Positions 1 to 6,358 of a stretch of 10,708 nt of DNA are shown here, piece after piece. Below the pieces are notes generated by a model, which saw nothing but the letters and a program-made list of their open reading frames with translations, was not told the DNA's origin and searched no databases. This DNA comes from an uncultured Chloroflexota bacterium (GTDB lineage Bacteria; Chloroflexota; Limnocylindria; Limnocylindrales; Limnocylindraceae). The DNA lies in contig CAJABS010000203.1 in the NCBI GenBank assembly GCA_903938075.1, positions 1 to 10,708 on the forward strand, given 5' to 3'. The translations under genes were made by a program, and so were the position numbers. Position 1 is the stretch's first letter, and each line of letters starts with the position of its first letter.

Positions 1-1
1 G

Positions 2-235
2 CAAACCACCGCCAGCGATGGGGCCTTGGCTTTGGTGGCGCGTGTGCAGTTGGCTGAAATTTCGGGCACCGACACCTATGTGCATTTGGACTGCGGCGGC
101 ATCGAATTGGTGATGCAGCAAACCGGGGTGCATGTGCACGACATTGGCTCAACCTTGACGGTCTATTTGCAGCCGCAAGACGCCTATGTGTTTGACGCGC
201 AAGGCGCCTTGTTGCGCTCGCCCTTGCACCTGCGA
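2..235 (+). CDS. C-terminal fragment of a sugar-type ABC transporter ATPase (TOBE region), foreign-looking
   Basis: This open frame enters from the left edge and lacks its ATPase domain. The visible residues, including the stretches VARVQLAEISGTDTYVHL and YVFDAQGALL, resemble the TOBE regulatory domain that ends MalK/UgpC-type ATPases of carbohydrate importers, especially those of Betaproteobacteria (recalled resemblance, not searched). All ten leucines up to residue 'SPL' are TTG, whereas genes in the rest of the window mostly use CTC, CTG and CTT. The family normally ends a few residues after this point, but no stop codon appears. The frame instead runs into antisense transaldolase sequence near 236-241 and stays open to 895 only as a shadow. 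I infer that this piece belongs to another genome or to a rearranged locus. The family call is moderately sure; the right boundary is approximate. Confidence 0.7.
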
Positions 236-241
236 CAGGGA
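236..241. other. Chimeric junction between unrelated sequences
   Basis: Left of this point the plus strand codes for an ABC ATPase TOBE domain with TTG-only leucines. Right of it the minus strand codes for transaldolase ending at RLDDI. Neither gene has its natural 3' end or a stop codon here, and the two meet tail to tail with no intergenic DNA. This is what a misjoined contig end or an illegitimate recombination would produce. The exact base cannot be set better than a few nucleotides. Confidence 0.7.
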
Positions 242-649
242 GATGTCATCGAGTCGGCCAACGAATGGGCTGATCAGCGAGGCACCGGCCTTCGCCGCCA
301 TGAGCCCCTGGTTCGCGGTGAAGATCAGCGTGCAGTTCGTCTTGATCCCCTCGGCGGCGAGGCGGCTAATTGCCTCGAGGCCTGCGGTCGTGAGGGCAAC
401 CTTGACGACGATGTTGGGAGCGATCTTCGCAAAGGCGAGACCCTCTTTGACCATACCGTCGGCGTCATCGCTGATCACCTCAGCCGAGACGGGGCCCTTC
501 GTAAGGCTGCAGATCTCCTTCAGGATCTCCTCGTACGAGCCGCCAACCTTTGCGTAGAGCGACGGGTTCGTGGTGACGCCATCAACGACGCCCCACTTAA
601 TGCCGGTCTTGATCTCTTCGATGTCAGCGGTGTCCAAGAAGAATTTCAT
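242..649 (-). CDS. tal: Transaldolase, short TalC/FSA-like form, C-terminally truncated
   Basis: Transaldolase moves a dihydroxyacetone unit between sugar phosphates in the non-oxidative pentose phosphate pathway; close relatives act as fructose-6-phosphate aldolases. The 136 visible residues start MKFFLDTADIEEI, carry the family motif GVTTNPSL (about 24-31), the Schiff-base lysine in VVKVALT (K83), and NCTLIFTANQ, then SPFVGRLDDI, where the match stops abruptly. Family members are about 215 residues, so roughly 80 C-terminal residues are missing. ATG at 649 is chosen over an upstream in-frame TTG at 661 because GGGGGA (654-659 on the complement) sits just before it. The gene follows pyrG by 43 bases and is probably co-transcribed with it. 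Bacillus-type genomes have a comparable pyrG to transaldolase neighbourhood. Whether the enzyme prefers transaldolase or aldolase chemistry cannot be told from this fragment. Confidence 0.9.
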
Positions 650-692
650 CGTGTCCCCCAACTACTGAATGGCTTAGCCCGATTATGGGCGA

Positions 693-2432
693 TTACGCGT
701 TTGAACCGTTGCTGCGCTTTGCCGCCTTCGTGGCGGCGGCTTCGACGGCGCGCGTGCGCTCAGCCTGCGCCGCCTCATCATCGCGCACTCCCACCATTCG
801 TGGGGTGTACGAGGCGAGGCGACCGTCGCGTAGGGCCACGGCGGCGCCAACAAACCCGTCAAAGAGTGGGTTCGCTCGCAGTGGTCGGCTGGTGAATTCG
901 GGGTGGAACTGGCTCGCCACGAACCAGGGGTGGTCGGCGAGTTCAATGATCTCTACCAATCGGCTGTCGGGCGAGACGCCGGTGAAGCGCATGCCAGCCG
1001 CCTCGAGCTGTGGCTTGAAGCGGTTGGCAACCTCAAAGCGATGGCGGTGTCGCTCGTACACAACCTCAGCACCGTAGACTGCTGCCGCGCGGCTCCCTGG
1101 CGTGAGCTTGGCGGGGTAGAGGCCGAGGCGCTGTGTGCCCCCCTTCTCTTCCACACCGCGCTGATCAGGGGTGAAGTCGATCACGGGGTTCTTGGTGAAC
1201 ATGTCGAACTCAGTGGAGTTTGCATCGCTTGAGCCGAGTGCTTCGCGCGCAAAGTCAATCACTGCAATCTGCAAGCCGAGGCAGAGGCCAAGGTACGGAA
1301 TGCGCTCGGTACGCGCCATGTGCGCTGCGCGAATCTTTCCTTCAATGCCGCGATAGCCGTAGCCACCTGGAACGAGAATACCGTGCACGCCTGCTAGTTC
1401 GGCGGAGAGCACCGCTGGCTCGGCATCATCGAGTCGCTCGGCATTCACCCAACGAACGCGCACATCAACGCCGTGCGCCCAACCGGCGTGGCGCAGCGCT
1501 TCGGTAACGGAGAGGTAGGCATCAGGAAGTTCGGTGTACTTGCCAACGATGGCGATCTCAACCGCCGGCTTCTCAGCGACGATCTCGGCGGCCAGCTTCT
1601 CCCAGCGCGAGAGGTCTGGCGTGGTTGCCGGAAGGCCAAGTTCGCGGACGACGAGGTCGCCCAAGCCAAACTTCTCGAACTGCAGTGGAACCTCATAGAT
1701 GGTGCGCGCCGTCGTTGCGGGAACAACCGCCTCAACGGCAACGTCGGTGAAGAGGGCGATCTTCTCGCGCACGTCATCAGGTACGGGGTGATCTGCACGC
1801 AAGATGATGATGTCTGGCTGAATGCCGCTGCCGCGCAGCTCCTTCACTGAGTGTTGGGTTGGCTTCGTCTTTAGTTCACCAGTAGCCGCCAGTTCTGGCA
1901 GAAGGGTGACGTGCAGATAGAGCGAGTTCCCACGGCCGACATCCTTCTTGAGCTGCCGAATCGCTTCAATGAACGGAAGTGACTCAATATCGCCGACGGT
2001 GCCGCCGACCTCGACGATCACCACATCAACATCGTCGCCACTCAGGCGCAGGACACGTTCCTTAATCTCATTCGTGATGTGTGGAATAACCTGCACGGTG
2101 CCGCCGAGGTAGTCGCCGCGGCGCTCGCGCGCAATCACGGTGGAGTAGATGCGCCCCGTAGTGACGTTGGAGGCTTGGGAGAGGTTGACGTCAATGAAGC
2201 GCTCGTAGTGCCCGAGGTCGAGGTCGGTCTCGGCGCCGTCATCGGTGATGAAGACCTCGCCGTGCTGATACGGCGACATCGTGCCCGGGTCAACGTTGAG
2301 ATAGGGGTCGAGCTTGATGACGGAGATGCGCAGGCCGCGCGCTTTGAGGAGGAGGCCGACAGAGGCGGCGGTGATTCCCTTACCGAGGGAGGAGGTGACG
2401 CCACCAGTGACGAATACGAACTTCGTCGCCAT
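693..2432 (-). CDS. pyrG: CTP synthase (glutamine-hydrolysing)
   Basis: This cytosolic enzyme aminates UTP to CTP using ATP and glutamine, the last step of de novo pyrimidine nucleotide synthesis. The 579-residue protein has an N-terminal synthase domain with the P-loop region VTGGVTSSLGKG (8-19) and the UTP/Mg region YLNVDPGTMSPYQHGEV (44-60) and ITDDGAETDLDLGHYERF. A class I glutamine amidotransferase domain follows from about residue 290, with the oxyanion region PGGYGYRG, the nucleophile Cys384 in LGLCLG, and the His510/Glu512 pair in QFHPEF. All catalytic residues are present. ATG at 2432 is preferred to an in-frame TTG at 2453, because a GGAGGGAG ribosome site (2441-2448 on the complement) lies 8 bases before it and MATKFVFVTGG is the usual start. 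The protein exceeds E. coli PyrG (545 residues) mainly through a charged, Ala-rich tail after about residue 545. It follows the EamA gene by 65 bases and precedes transaldolase. Confidence 0.98.
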   Translation of the reverse strand: MATKFVFVTGGVTSSLGKGITAASVGLLLKARGLRISVIKLDPYLNVDPGTMSPYQHGEVFITDDGAETDLDLGHYERFIDVNLSQASNVTTGRIYSTVIARERRGDYLGGTVQVIPHITNEIKERVLRLSGDDVDVVIVEVGGTVGDIESLPFIEAIRQLKKDVGRGNSLYLHVTLLPELAATGELKTKPTQHSVKELRGSGIQPDIIILRADHPVPDDVREKIALFTDVAVEAVVPATTARTIYEVPLQFEKFGLGDLVVRELGLPATTPDLSRWEKLAAEIVAEKPAVEIAIVGKYTELPDAYLSVTEALRHAGWAHGVDVRVRWVNAERLDDAEPAVLSAELAGVHGILVPGGYGYRGIEGKIRAAHMARTERIPYLGLCLGLQIAVIDFAREALGSSDANSTEFDMFTKNPVIDFTPDQRGVEEKGGTQRLGLYPAKLTPGSRAAAVYGAEVVYERHRHRFEVANRFKPQLEAAGMRFTGVSPDSRLVEIIELADHPWFVASQFHPEFTSRPLRANPLFDGFVGAAVALRDGRLASYTPRMVGVRDDEAAQAERTRAVEAAATKAAKRSNGSNA

Positions 2433-2464
2433 TGGTCGCTCTCCCTCCAACACTCAAGGTGGGG

Positions 2465-2484
2465 CGTTCGGGGTTTCCCGAACG
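2465..2484. promoter_or_regulatory. Perfect hairpin between the EamA gene and pyrG
   Basis: An 8-base arm CGTTCGGG and its exact complement CCCGAACG flank a 4-base loop, making a strong GC-rich stem. It lies between the EamA stop (2498) and the pyrG ribosome site (2441-2448). On the minus transcript the stem is followed by CCCCACC rather than a run of U, so it does not look like a classical intrinsic terminator. It could separate the expression of the exporter genes from pyrG, pause polymerase, or stabilise processed mRNA. The function is inferred only from structure and position. Confidence 0.5.
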
Positions 2485-2497
2485 AGCCTGACGGAGT

Positions 2498-3412
2498 CTA
2501 TCGCAGGCGGCGGCGGAACGGGAGGTTGGTTTGGCGCCCTGCCCAGATGCCCAAGAGGATGAGTGCGCCGCCGAACGCCTGGATCGGCTCGAGGGCCTCG
2601 CTGAGCACAGCGGCGGAGACGACGACGGCGAGGAACGGCACCAGCAACTGGAAGCTGGCGACGCGTGAGACGCCAACGATCGGCACCGCCGTGAAATACA
2701 AGACGTTGGCCAGGCTGCTCGAGCCGAGCGTTGAGAAGACCAGGCCGAAGATGGCGGCCGGTGGTGGCGCAGGAAGCCCAACGAATTGACCGTCGGCGAT
2801 CGCGGTGATGAAGAGTGCAGCTCCACCGAAGATCATGCTCCAGGCGGTCCAGGCAATTGCGCCAACGCGCGGAATCACTCGCGCCCCAGCAAGCAGATAG
2901 ACGGCCCAGCAGACCGCGGCAGCAAGTGTCATCAACACGCCGGTGGTCTCGCCGCCGAATGCGCCTGCACCTTCACCAAGAGCAACGGCCACAACACCAG
3001 CGAAGGCAATGATGCCGCCAACGGCAACCGCAGGCTTCAGTGGATCGATGCGCAGTAGTGAGGCAAGGATCGCCGTAAGAAACGGTGTGACCGCAATCAG
3101 CAGCGCACTCGTGCCAGCATTAATGGTGCCGAACGCGCCCGCCCAGAGAAGTTGATAGATGCCCTGCCCGATCACGCCAAAGAGTGCGGCTGCAAGCAGG
3201 TCGCGACGTGCCATGCGCACATTTGAACCGCGCATGAGCGCCCAGCCGAGCACCAAGATGCCCGCGGCAGTGATGCGAATGGCAGAGAACGGAAGCACGG
3301 GCCACGCAAGCACCGCCGCTTTCACAACGGTGAAGTTGACGGCCCAGGTCGCCATGGCGACGAGCACGCCGAGTTCAGCAACGGCGCGGATGCTCAGCGG
3401 GGCGCGGCTCAC
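2498..3412 (-). CDS. DMT-superfamily transporter, EamA family
   Basis: This is an inner-membrane protein of the drug/metabolite transporter superfamily, whose members commonly export amino acids or small metabolites; its substrate cannot be assigned. The 304 residues form about ten hydrophobic segments in two EamA repeats (roughly 12-140 and 158-292). The first opens with ATWAVNFTVVKAAV, a typical first helix, and later carries NAGTSALLIAVTPFLTAILA. The second ends with the usual SEALEPIQAFGGALILLGI. The basic tail RRRLR should be cytoplasmic. The start is a GTG at 3412 whose four bases GTGA also contain the stop of the upstream permease, implying translational coupling. Sharing an operon with an ABC-2 exporter suggests a role in the same export or detoxification response, but this is inference. 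Length and topology are normal. Confidence 0.9.
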   Translation of the reverse strand: MSRAPLSIRAVAELGVLVAMATWAVNFTVVKAAVLAWPVLPFSAIRITAAGILVLGWALMRGSNVRMARRDLLAAALFGVIGQGIYQLLWAGAFGTINAGTSALLIAVTPFLTAILASLLRIDPLKPAVAVGGIIAFAGVVAVALGEGAGAFGGETTGVLMTLAAAVCWAVYLLAGARVIPRVGAIAWTAWSMIFGGAALFITAIADGQFVGLPAPPPAAIFGLVFSTLGSSSLANVLYFTAVPIVGVSRVASFQLLVPFLAVVVSAAVLSEALEPIQAFGGALILLGIWAGRQTNLPFRRRLR

Positions 3413-4302
3413 GAAGCGGTGTTCCGGTCGAGCTGCCCCTTCTCACGGGCACGATTGATCCCCGCCACAAAGAGGCGTGGCGAGATGAGCCAAATGACGG
3501 CGGTGCCCGCGGCAAGGATGAGCAGGAGCTCGTTCGTGGGCATGGCGCCGAGGATACCTGGTGATGTGGTGCCGAGCAGCGCGCGGCGCAACCCCTCTAT
3601 CCACCAGGTGATGGGGAGTGCCGCCGAAATGCCTTGCACTGGGCCTGGAAGCACCTCGAGCGGGAAGATGGCGCCGCAGAGCAGGAAGACAGTTGAGGAG
3701 ACCGCCTCTGGATACGACCACGCATCATTGCGCAGTTGCACGCAGATACCACCGAGGACGATGCCGAGCCCCACAACAGAGAGGAGGCCGAGCGGCAGCA
3801 CCAGCACAAGGAGCACGAGATCCGGTCCTCCGGCGCGCATTGGCACACCGAGCAGCACCCCAGCACCGATCACGATGAGTGCACTAAACCCAGCAATGCT
3901 CGCCTTTACCAGTGAACGGCCGATCGATACCGGAAGAAGCGACGAAGGCGTTGCAAAGATGTAGCGAATCGTGCGATAGCGCTCGCGGTCGTCAAGGAGT
4001 GCATGCGTTGGGCCTTCAAGTGCAGCGCTGACGATTTGGAAGACAGCCTGTCCGACAACTACAAACCCAATCGTTGCAACGTCGAGTGAGCCGCCAATGC
4101 TGAGCACGGCGAGAAAGAGTCCGAGGAACGCGAGTGGTCGCACGATGAGGAATGCCGCAAGGTAAACCGGCTGCGCCCAGTTCCCCTCAATTGCCCACGC
4201 GAGTCGCGCCGAGGCGACAAGGGAGCGCGCGGCATCGGCAGCGCCGCCACGCAACGGGCCGAACGGGCGCACCTCTGGTGCGGAACCCGCACTAATCGGC
4301 AC
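3409..4302 (-). CDS. ABC-2 type exporter permease (second of two)
   Basis: This is an integral membrane subunit of an ABC-2 exporter, probably partnered with the permease and ATPase genes just upstream. After a cytoplasmic N-terminus it shows about six hydrophobic segments. The region EGPTHALLDDRERYRTIRY is the amphipathic stretch usual in ABC-2 permeases, where the substrate domain contacts the ATPase. PITWWIEGLRRALLG near the C-terminus is the conserved ABC-2 element. The start is uncertain. A TTG at 4341 would give 310 residues and a 50-base overlap with the upstream gene. I prefer GTG at 4302 (297 residues), because GGAAAG lies about 10 bases before it and the resulting 11-base overlap equals that of the preceding gene pair. 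The end overlaps the EamA gene by 4 bases. The substrate is unknown; drug, lipid or polysaccharide export are all possible for this family. Confidence 0.85.
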   Translation of the reverse strand: MPISAGSAPEVRPFGPLRGGAADAARSLVASARLAWAIEGNWAQPVYLAAFLIVRPLAFLGLFLAVLSIGGSLDVATIGFVVVGQAVFQIVSAALEGPTHALLDDRERYRTIRYIFATPSSLLPVSIGRSLVKASIAGFSALIVIGAGVLLGVPMRAGGPDLVLLVLVLPLGLLSVVGLGIVLGGICVQLRNDAWSYPEAVSSTVFLLCGAIFPLEVLPGPVQGISAALPITWWIEGLRRALLGTTSPGILGAMPTNELLLILAAGTAVIWLISPRLFVAGINRAREKGQLDRNTAS

Positions 4303-5182
4303 GTGCCAACAGCTTTCCACCGGCGCGACCGACGCGTTCAATGTGGGCGAGCAGCATGCGCCCGATCACGCCGAACACAATTGTCATCACCAACAGAATC
4401 ACCAACTCAACACCCACCGGCAAGATGCCCGTTTGCGCAAGCTGTGGCACCGCAACCTGGCGCAGTGCATCAATCGCCGGGGCGAGCGGCAAGATGCCGA
4501 GTGCGACCACGCCAACCGTGCCCATGGAACGTACCGGTGCGTAGACGCCGCCAAGGAGTTGCATCGGCTCGTTCAAAAGGCTGCCGAGGTGGTCCGCCTC
4601 ACGCCCAGAGATCAGGAAGACCGACGAGAGGCAGACACCAAGTGAGTACATCGCCGCCACCCCCGCCAGAATCACCAGCGCAAGCAGGAACGGATCGGCG
4701 ACCTGGTACTTCGCCCCGAAGAGGAGCACGCCTGCCACGGTGATGATCACCGCTCGAATGACCACACCGAGCGCCCCGCCGATCGCCATGCCGAGGGCAA
4801 TGGCGCCGAGGCCGACGGGGGCGGTGATATAGAGGAGGAGATTCCCCGAGTCGCGCTCCCAGTGGAACTGCGCCCCCATCATCCAGACCACCGAGATCCA
4901 GAAGGAGAGGAGTGCCGTCGCCAAGATCGTGGAGGCGATCCAGGCCTCATCCACCCCGCGCGAGCGAAGCAGAAAGACGATTGAGCACATGCCAAGAATC
5001 GGGAAGACTAGATCAAAGAAGAGCCACGATGGCTCTCGCGCCGCGCCAATCACGCGGGGATAGGCGCGAGCTACGACCGAAACGAAGGCGTGCCGAACTC
5101 GTCGACCAAGGCTCCACGAGGTTTCCTCGTGGATGCGCGAGATGAGGGCGGTGGCCTCTGCGCCAACGACGCTACTCCCCAT
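4292..5182 (-). CDS. ABC-2 type exporter permease (first of two)
   Basis: This 296-residue integral membrane subunit has a cytoplasmic N-terminus of about 45 residues and roughly six hydrophobic segments. The motif QFHWERDSGNLLLYITAPVG (about 105-124) matches the coupling region following the second helix in ABC-2 permeases, where WERE.G..E..L.AP is typical. The segment LLNEPMQLLGGVYAPVRSM resembles the usual region before the last helices. The ATG at 5182 lies inside the end of the ATPase gene, giving an 11-base overlap, so translation is likely coupled. It is clearly different in sequence from the next permease, which suggests a heterodimeric channel of one ATPase type and two distinct permeases. 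The substrate cannot be read from sequence. Confidence 0.87.
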   Translation of the reverse strand: MGSSVVGAEATALISRIHEETSWSLGRRVRHAFVSVVARAYPRVIGAAREPSWLFFDLVFPILGMCSIVFLLRSRGVDEAWIASTILATALLSFWISVVWMMGAQFHWERDSGNLLLYITAPVGLGAIALGMAIGGALGVVIRAVIITVAGVLLFGAKYQVADPFLLALVILAGVAAMYSLGVCLSSVFLISGREADHLGSLLNEPMQLLGGVYAPVRSMGTVGVVALGILPLAPAIDALRQVAVPQLAQTGILPVGVELVILLVMTIVFGVIGRMLLAHIERVGRAGGKLLARAD

Positions 5183-6209
5183 CGCTCACCTCATCTGATT
5201 CGCTGATGCCGCGACCAACTAGTTGCACGAAGACCTCTTCCAGGGTTGGTTCACTCTTCGAGATCTCTTGCAGGTGTGCGCCACCTGCAGCGAGTGTACT
5301 GATCACGCCACCGAGTGCGCCATCTTCCTTGAGGCCGATTGCGAGCCGTCGCATTGGCGATCCGACGCCAGAGGCGTCGCTACCATCGGCATCTCGCGCC
5401 GCGACTGAGATCACGCCAGGGAGCGCGCGCAACGAGTCCAACGACATCGATGCAGGGAGTGCGTCAATGCCAACAACAAAGAGTGCATCCTTCTGCACCA
5501 TGCGCTTCAACTCTGTTGGTGTCCCCTGCGCCAAGATGCGCCCATGATCGACGATGGCGATGCGGTCGCACATCTCATCTGCCTCGGCCATGTAGTGCGT
5601 CGTCAAGAGAACGGTCCGCCCAGGCTGTTCCGCTTGGAAGGCGCGCACGCGATCGCGCACATCGCGCGCGGCCGAGACGTCAAGACCGATCGTCGGCTCA
5701 TCAAGGAAGAGGATCCATGGGTCGTTCAAGAACGATCGTGCAAAGTTCAGCTTCTGTCGTTGGCCTGTTGAGAGAGCGCTGATCTTTCGATCGCGAATCT
5801 CTTCAATGCCGAATGAGGCGATCTGCGCATCAACCTTCGCCATCCCCTCGCGGTACGGCAGACCGTAGAACTGGGCGAACATCGCCAGCTGCTCTCGAAC
5901 CGTCAGCAGCCCGTACCCCGAGAAGTCGCCGCCGGCGACGAGGTTCATGATCCGGCGCACGCGTGCCGTCTCGGTGACGACATCCAGGCCGAAGATCGAA
6001 GCAGATCCGGTGCTCGGAAGGAGAAGGGTGCTCAGGATTTTGATGAGCGTGCTCTTCCCCGCGCCGTTGGGGCCAAGCACCCCGAAGAGCTCACCCGGCT
6101 CAATGCGCAGGTCGATGCCATCTAGCGCGGTGACGGGGCCACCTTTCGCATCAAAGACGCGGCCGATCCCGGTGGCCTGAACGGCGGCAGGCGAGGTAGA
6201 TCCCGACAT
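5172..6209 (-). CDS. ABC-2 exporter ATP-binding protein (DrrA/NatA-like)
   Basis: This cytoplasmic ATPase energises the two downstream permeases. The 345-residue protein has Walker A GPNGAGKST (46-54), an LSTGQRQKL signature (146-154) in place of the classical LSGGQ, Walker B ILFLDEPTIGLD (166-177) with catalytic Glu171, and the switch histidine in TTH (205). The Q-loop region reads NLVAGGDFSGYGLLT, and no glutamine stands at the usual position; this variant occurs in a branch of ABC-2 exporters. A C-terminal domain of about 100 residues ends with SEPTLEEVFVQLVGR, as in drug and polysaccharide exporters. ATG at 6209 is chosen over an upstream in-frame start at 6263 because AAGGAGGAG lies four to five bases before it and the residues before it show no family match. 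It is the first gene of the minus-strand block and is transcribed divergently from transketolase. Confidence 0.94.
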   Translation of the reverse strand: MSGSTSPAAVQATGIGRVFDAKGGPVTALDGIDLRIEPGELFGVLGPNGAGKSTLIKILSTLLLPSTGSASIFGLDVVTETARVRRIMNLVAGGDFSGYGLLTVREQLAMFAQFYGLPYREGMAKVDAQIASFGIEEIRDRKISALSTGQRQKLNFARSFLNDPWILFLDEPTIGLDVSAARDVRDRVRAFQAEQPGRTVLLTTHYMAEADEMCDRIAIVDHGRILAQGTPTELKRMVQKDALFVVGIDALPASMSLDSLRALPGVISVAARDADGSDASGVGSPMRRLAIGLKEDGALGGVISTLAAGGAHLQEISKSEPTLEEVFVQLVGRGISESDEVSDGE

Positions 6210-6358
6210 AACTCCTCCTTGGGCGGGGTGGTGCCACGTTGCCACTCGGTTGCAACGGCGCAAGTGGAGGGAGTCTACAATCTCCCTGCAGCACCGTGGC
6301 GCACGTGTTCAACTCCGCGCCGACGGCTCACCTGCCTTATTGATGGATGGAGAGACCC
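6210..6358. promoter_or_regulatory. Divergent intergenic control region
   Basis: This 149-base stretch separates the divergent exporter and pentose phosphate blocks and must hold promoters for both, since no other gap nearby is large enough. It contains the strong ribosome site of the exporter ATPase (complement of 6212-6220) and GGAGAG (6349-6354) for transketolase. It also holds a possible plus-strand promoter, and inverted repeats: CGTTGC (6237-6242) with GCAACG (6252-6257), the palindrome GTTGCAAC (6249-6256), and GGGAG (6269-6273) with CTCCC (6282-6286). No convincing minus-strand -35/-10 pair was found. Confidence 0.65.
6250..6281 (+). promoter_or_regulatory. Possible sigma-70-type promoter for the tkt block
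   Basis: TTGCAA (6250-6255) and TACAAT (6276-6281) resemble -35 and -10 boxes, but the 20-base spacer is longer than the usual 16-18, so the -35 assignment is weak. Initiation near 6288 would leave a leader of about 70 bases before the transketolase start. The palindrome GTTGCAAC overlaps the -35 box, where a repressor could act. Confidence 0.35.

Noticed and set aside
677..690. Inverted repeat GCCC...GGGC beside the pyrG stop as a terminator
   Set aside because: The stem is only four base pairs, no U-run follows on the minus strand, and transaldolase starts 43 bases later, so read-through is more likely.
236..895. Continuation of the left-edge plus frame to a stop at 895, suggesting a 289-residue or longer protein
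   Set aside because: Beyond about residue 70 it is only the antisense of transaldolase and of the pyrG end. The residues lose any match to a transporter ATPase.
6210..6263. Upstream in-frame extension of the exporter ATPase to 6263
   Set aside because: The extra 18 residues have no family match, while the ATG at 6209 has a near-perfect ribosome site directly before it.
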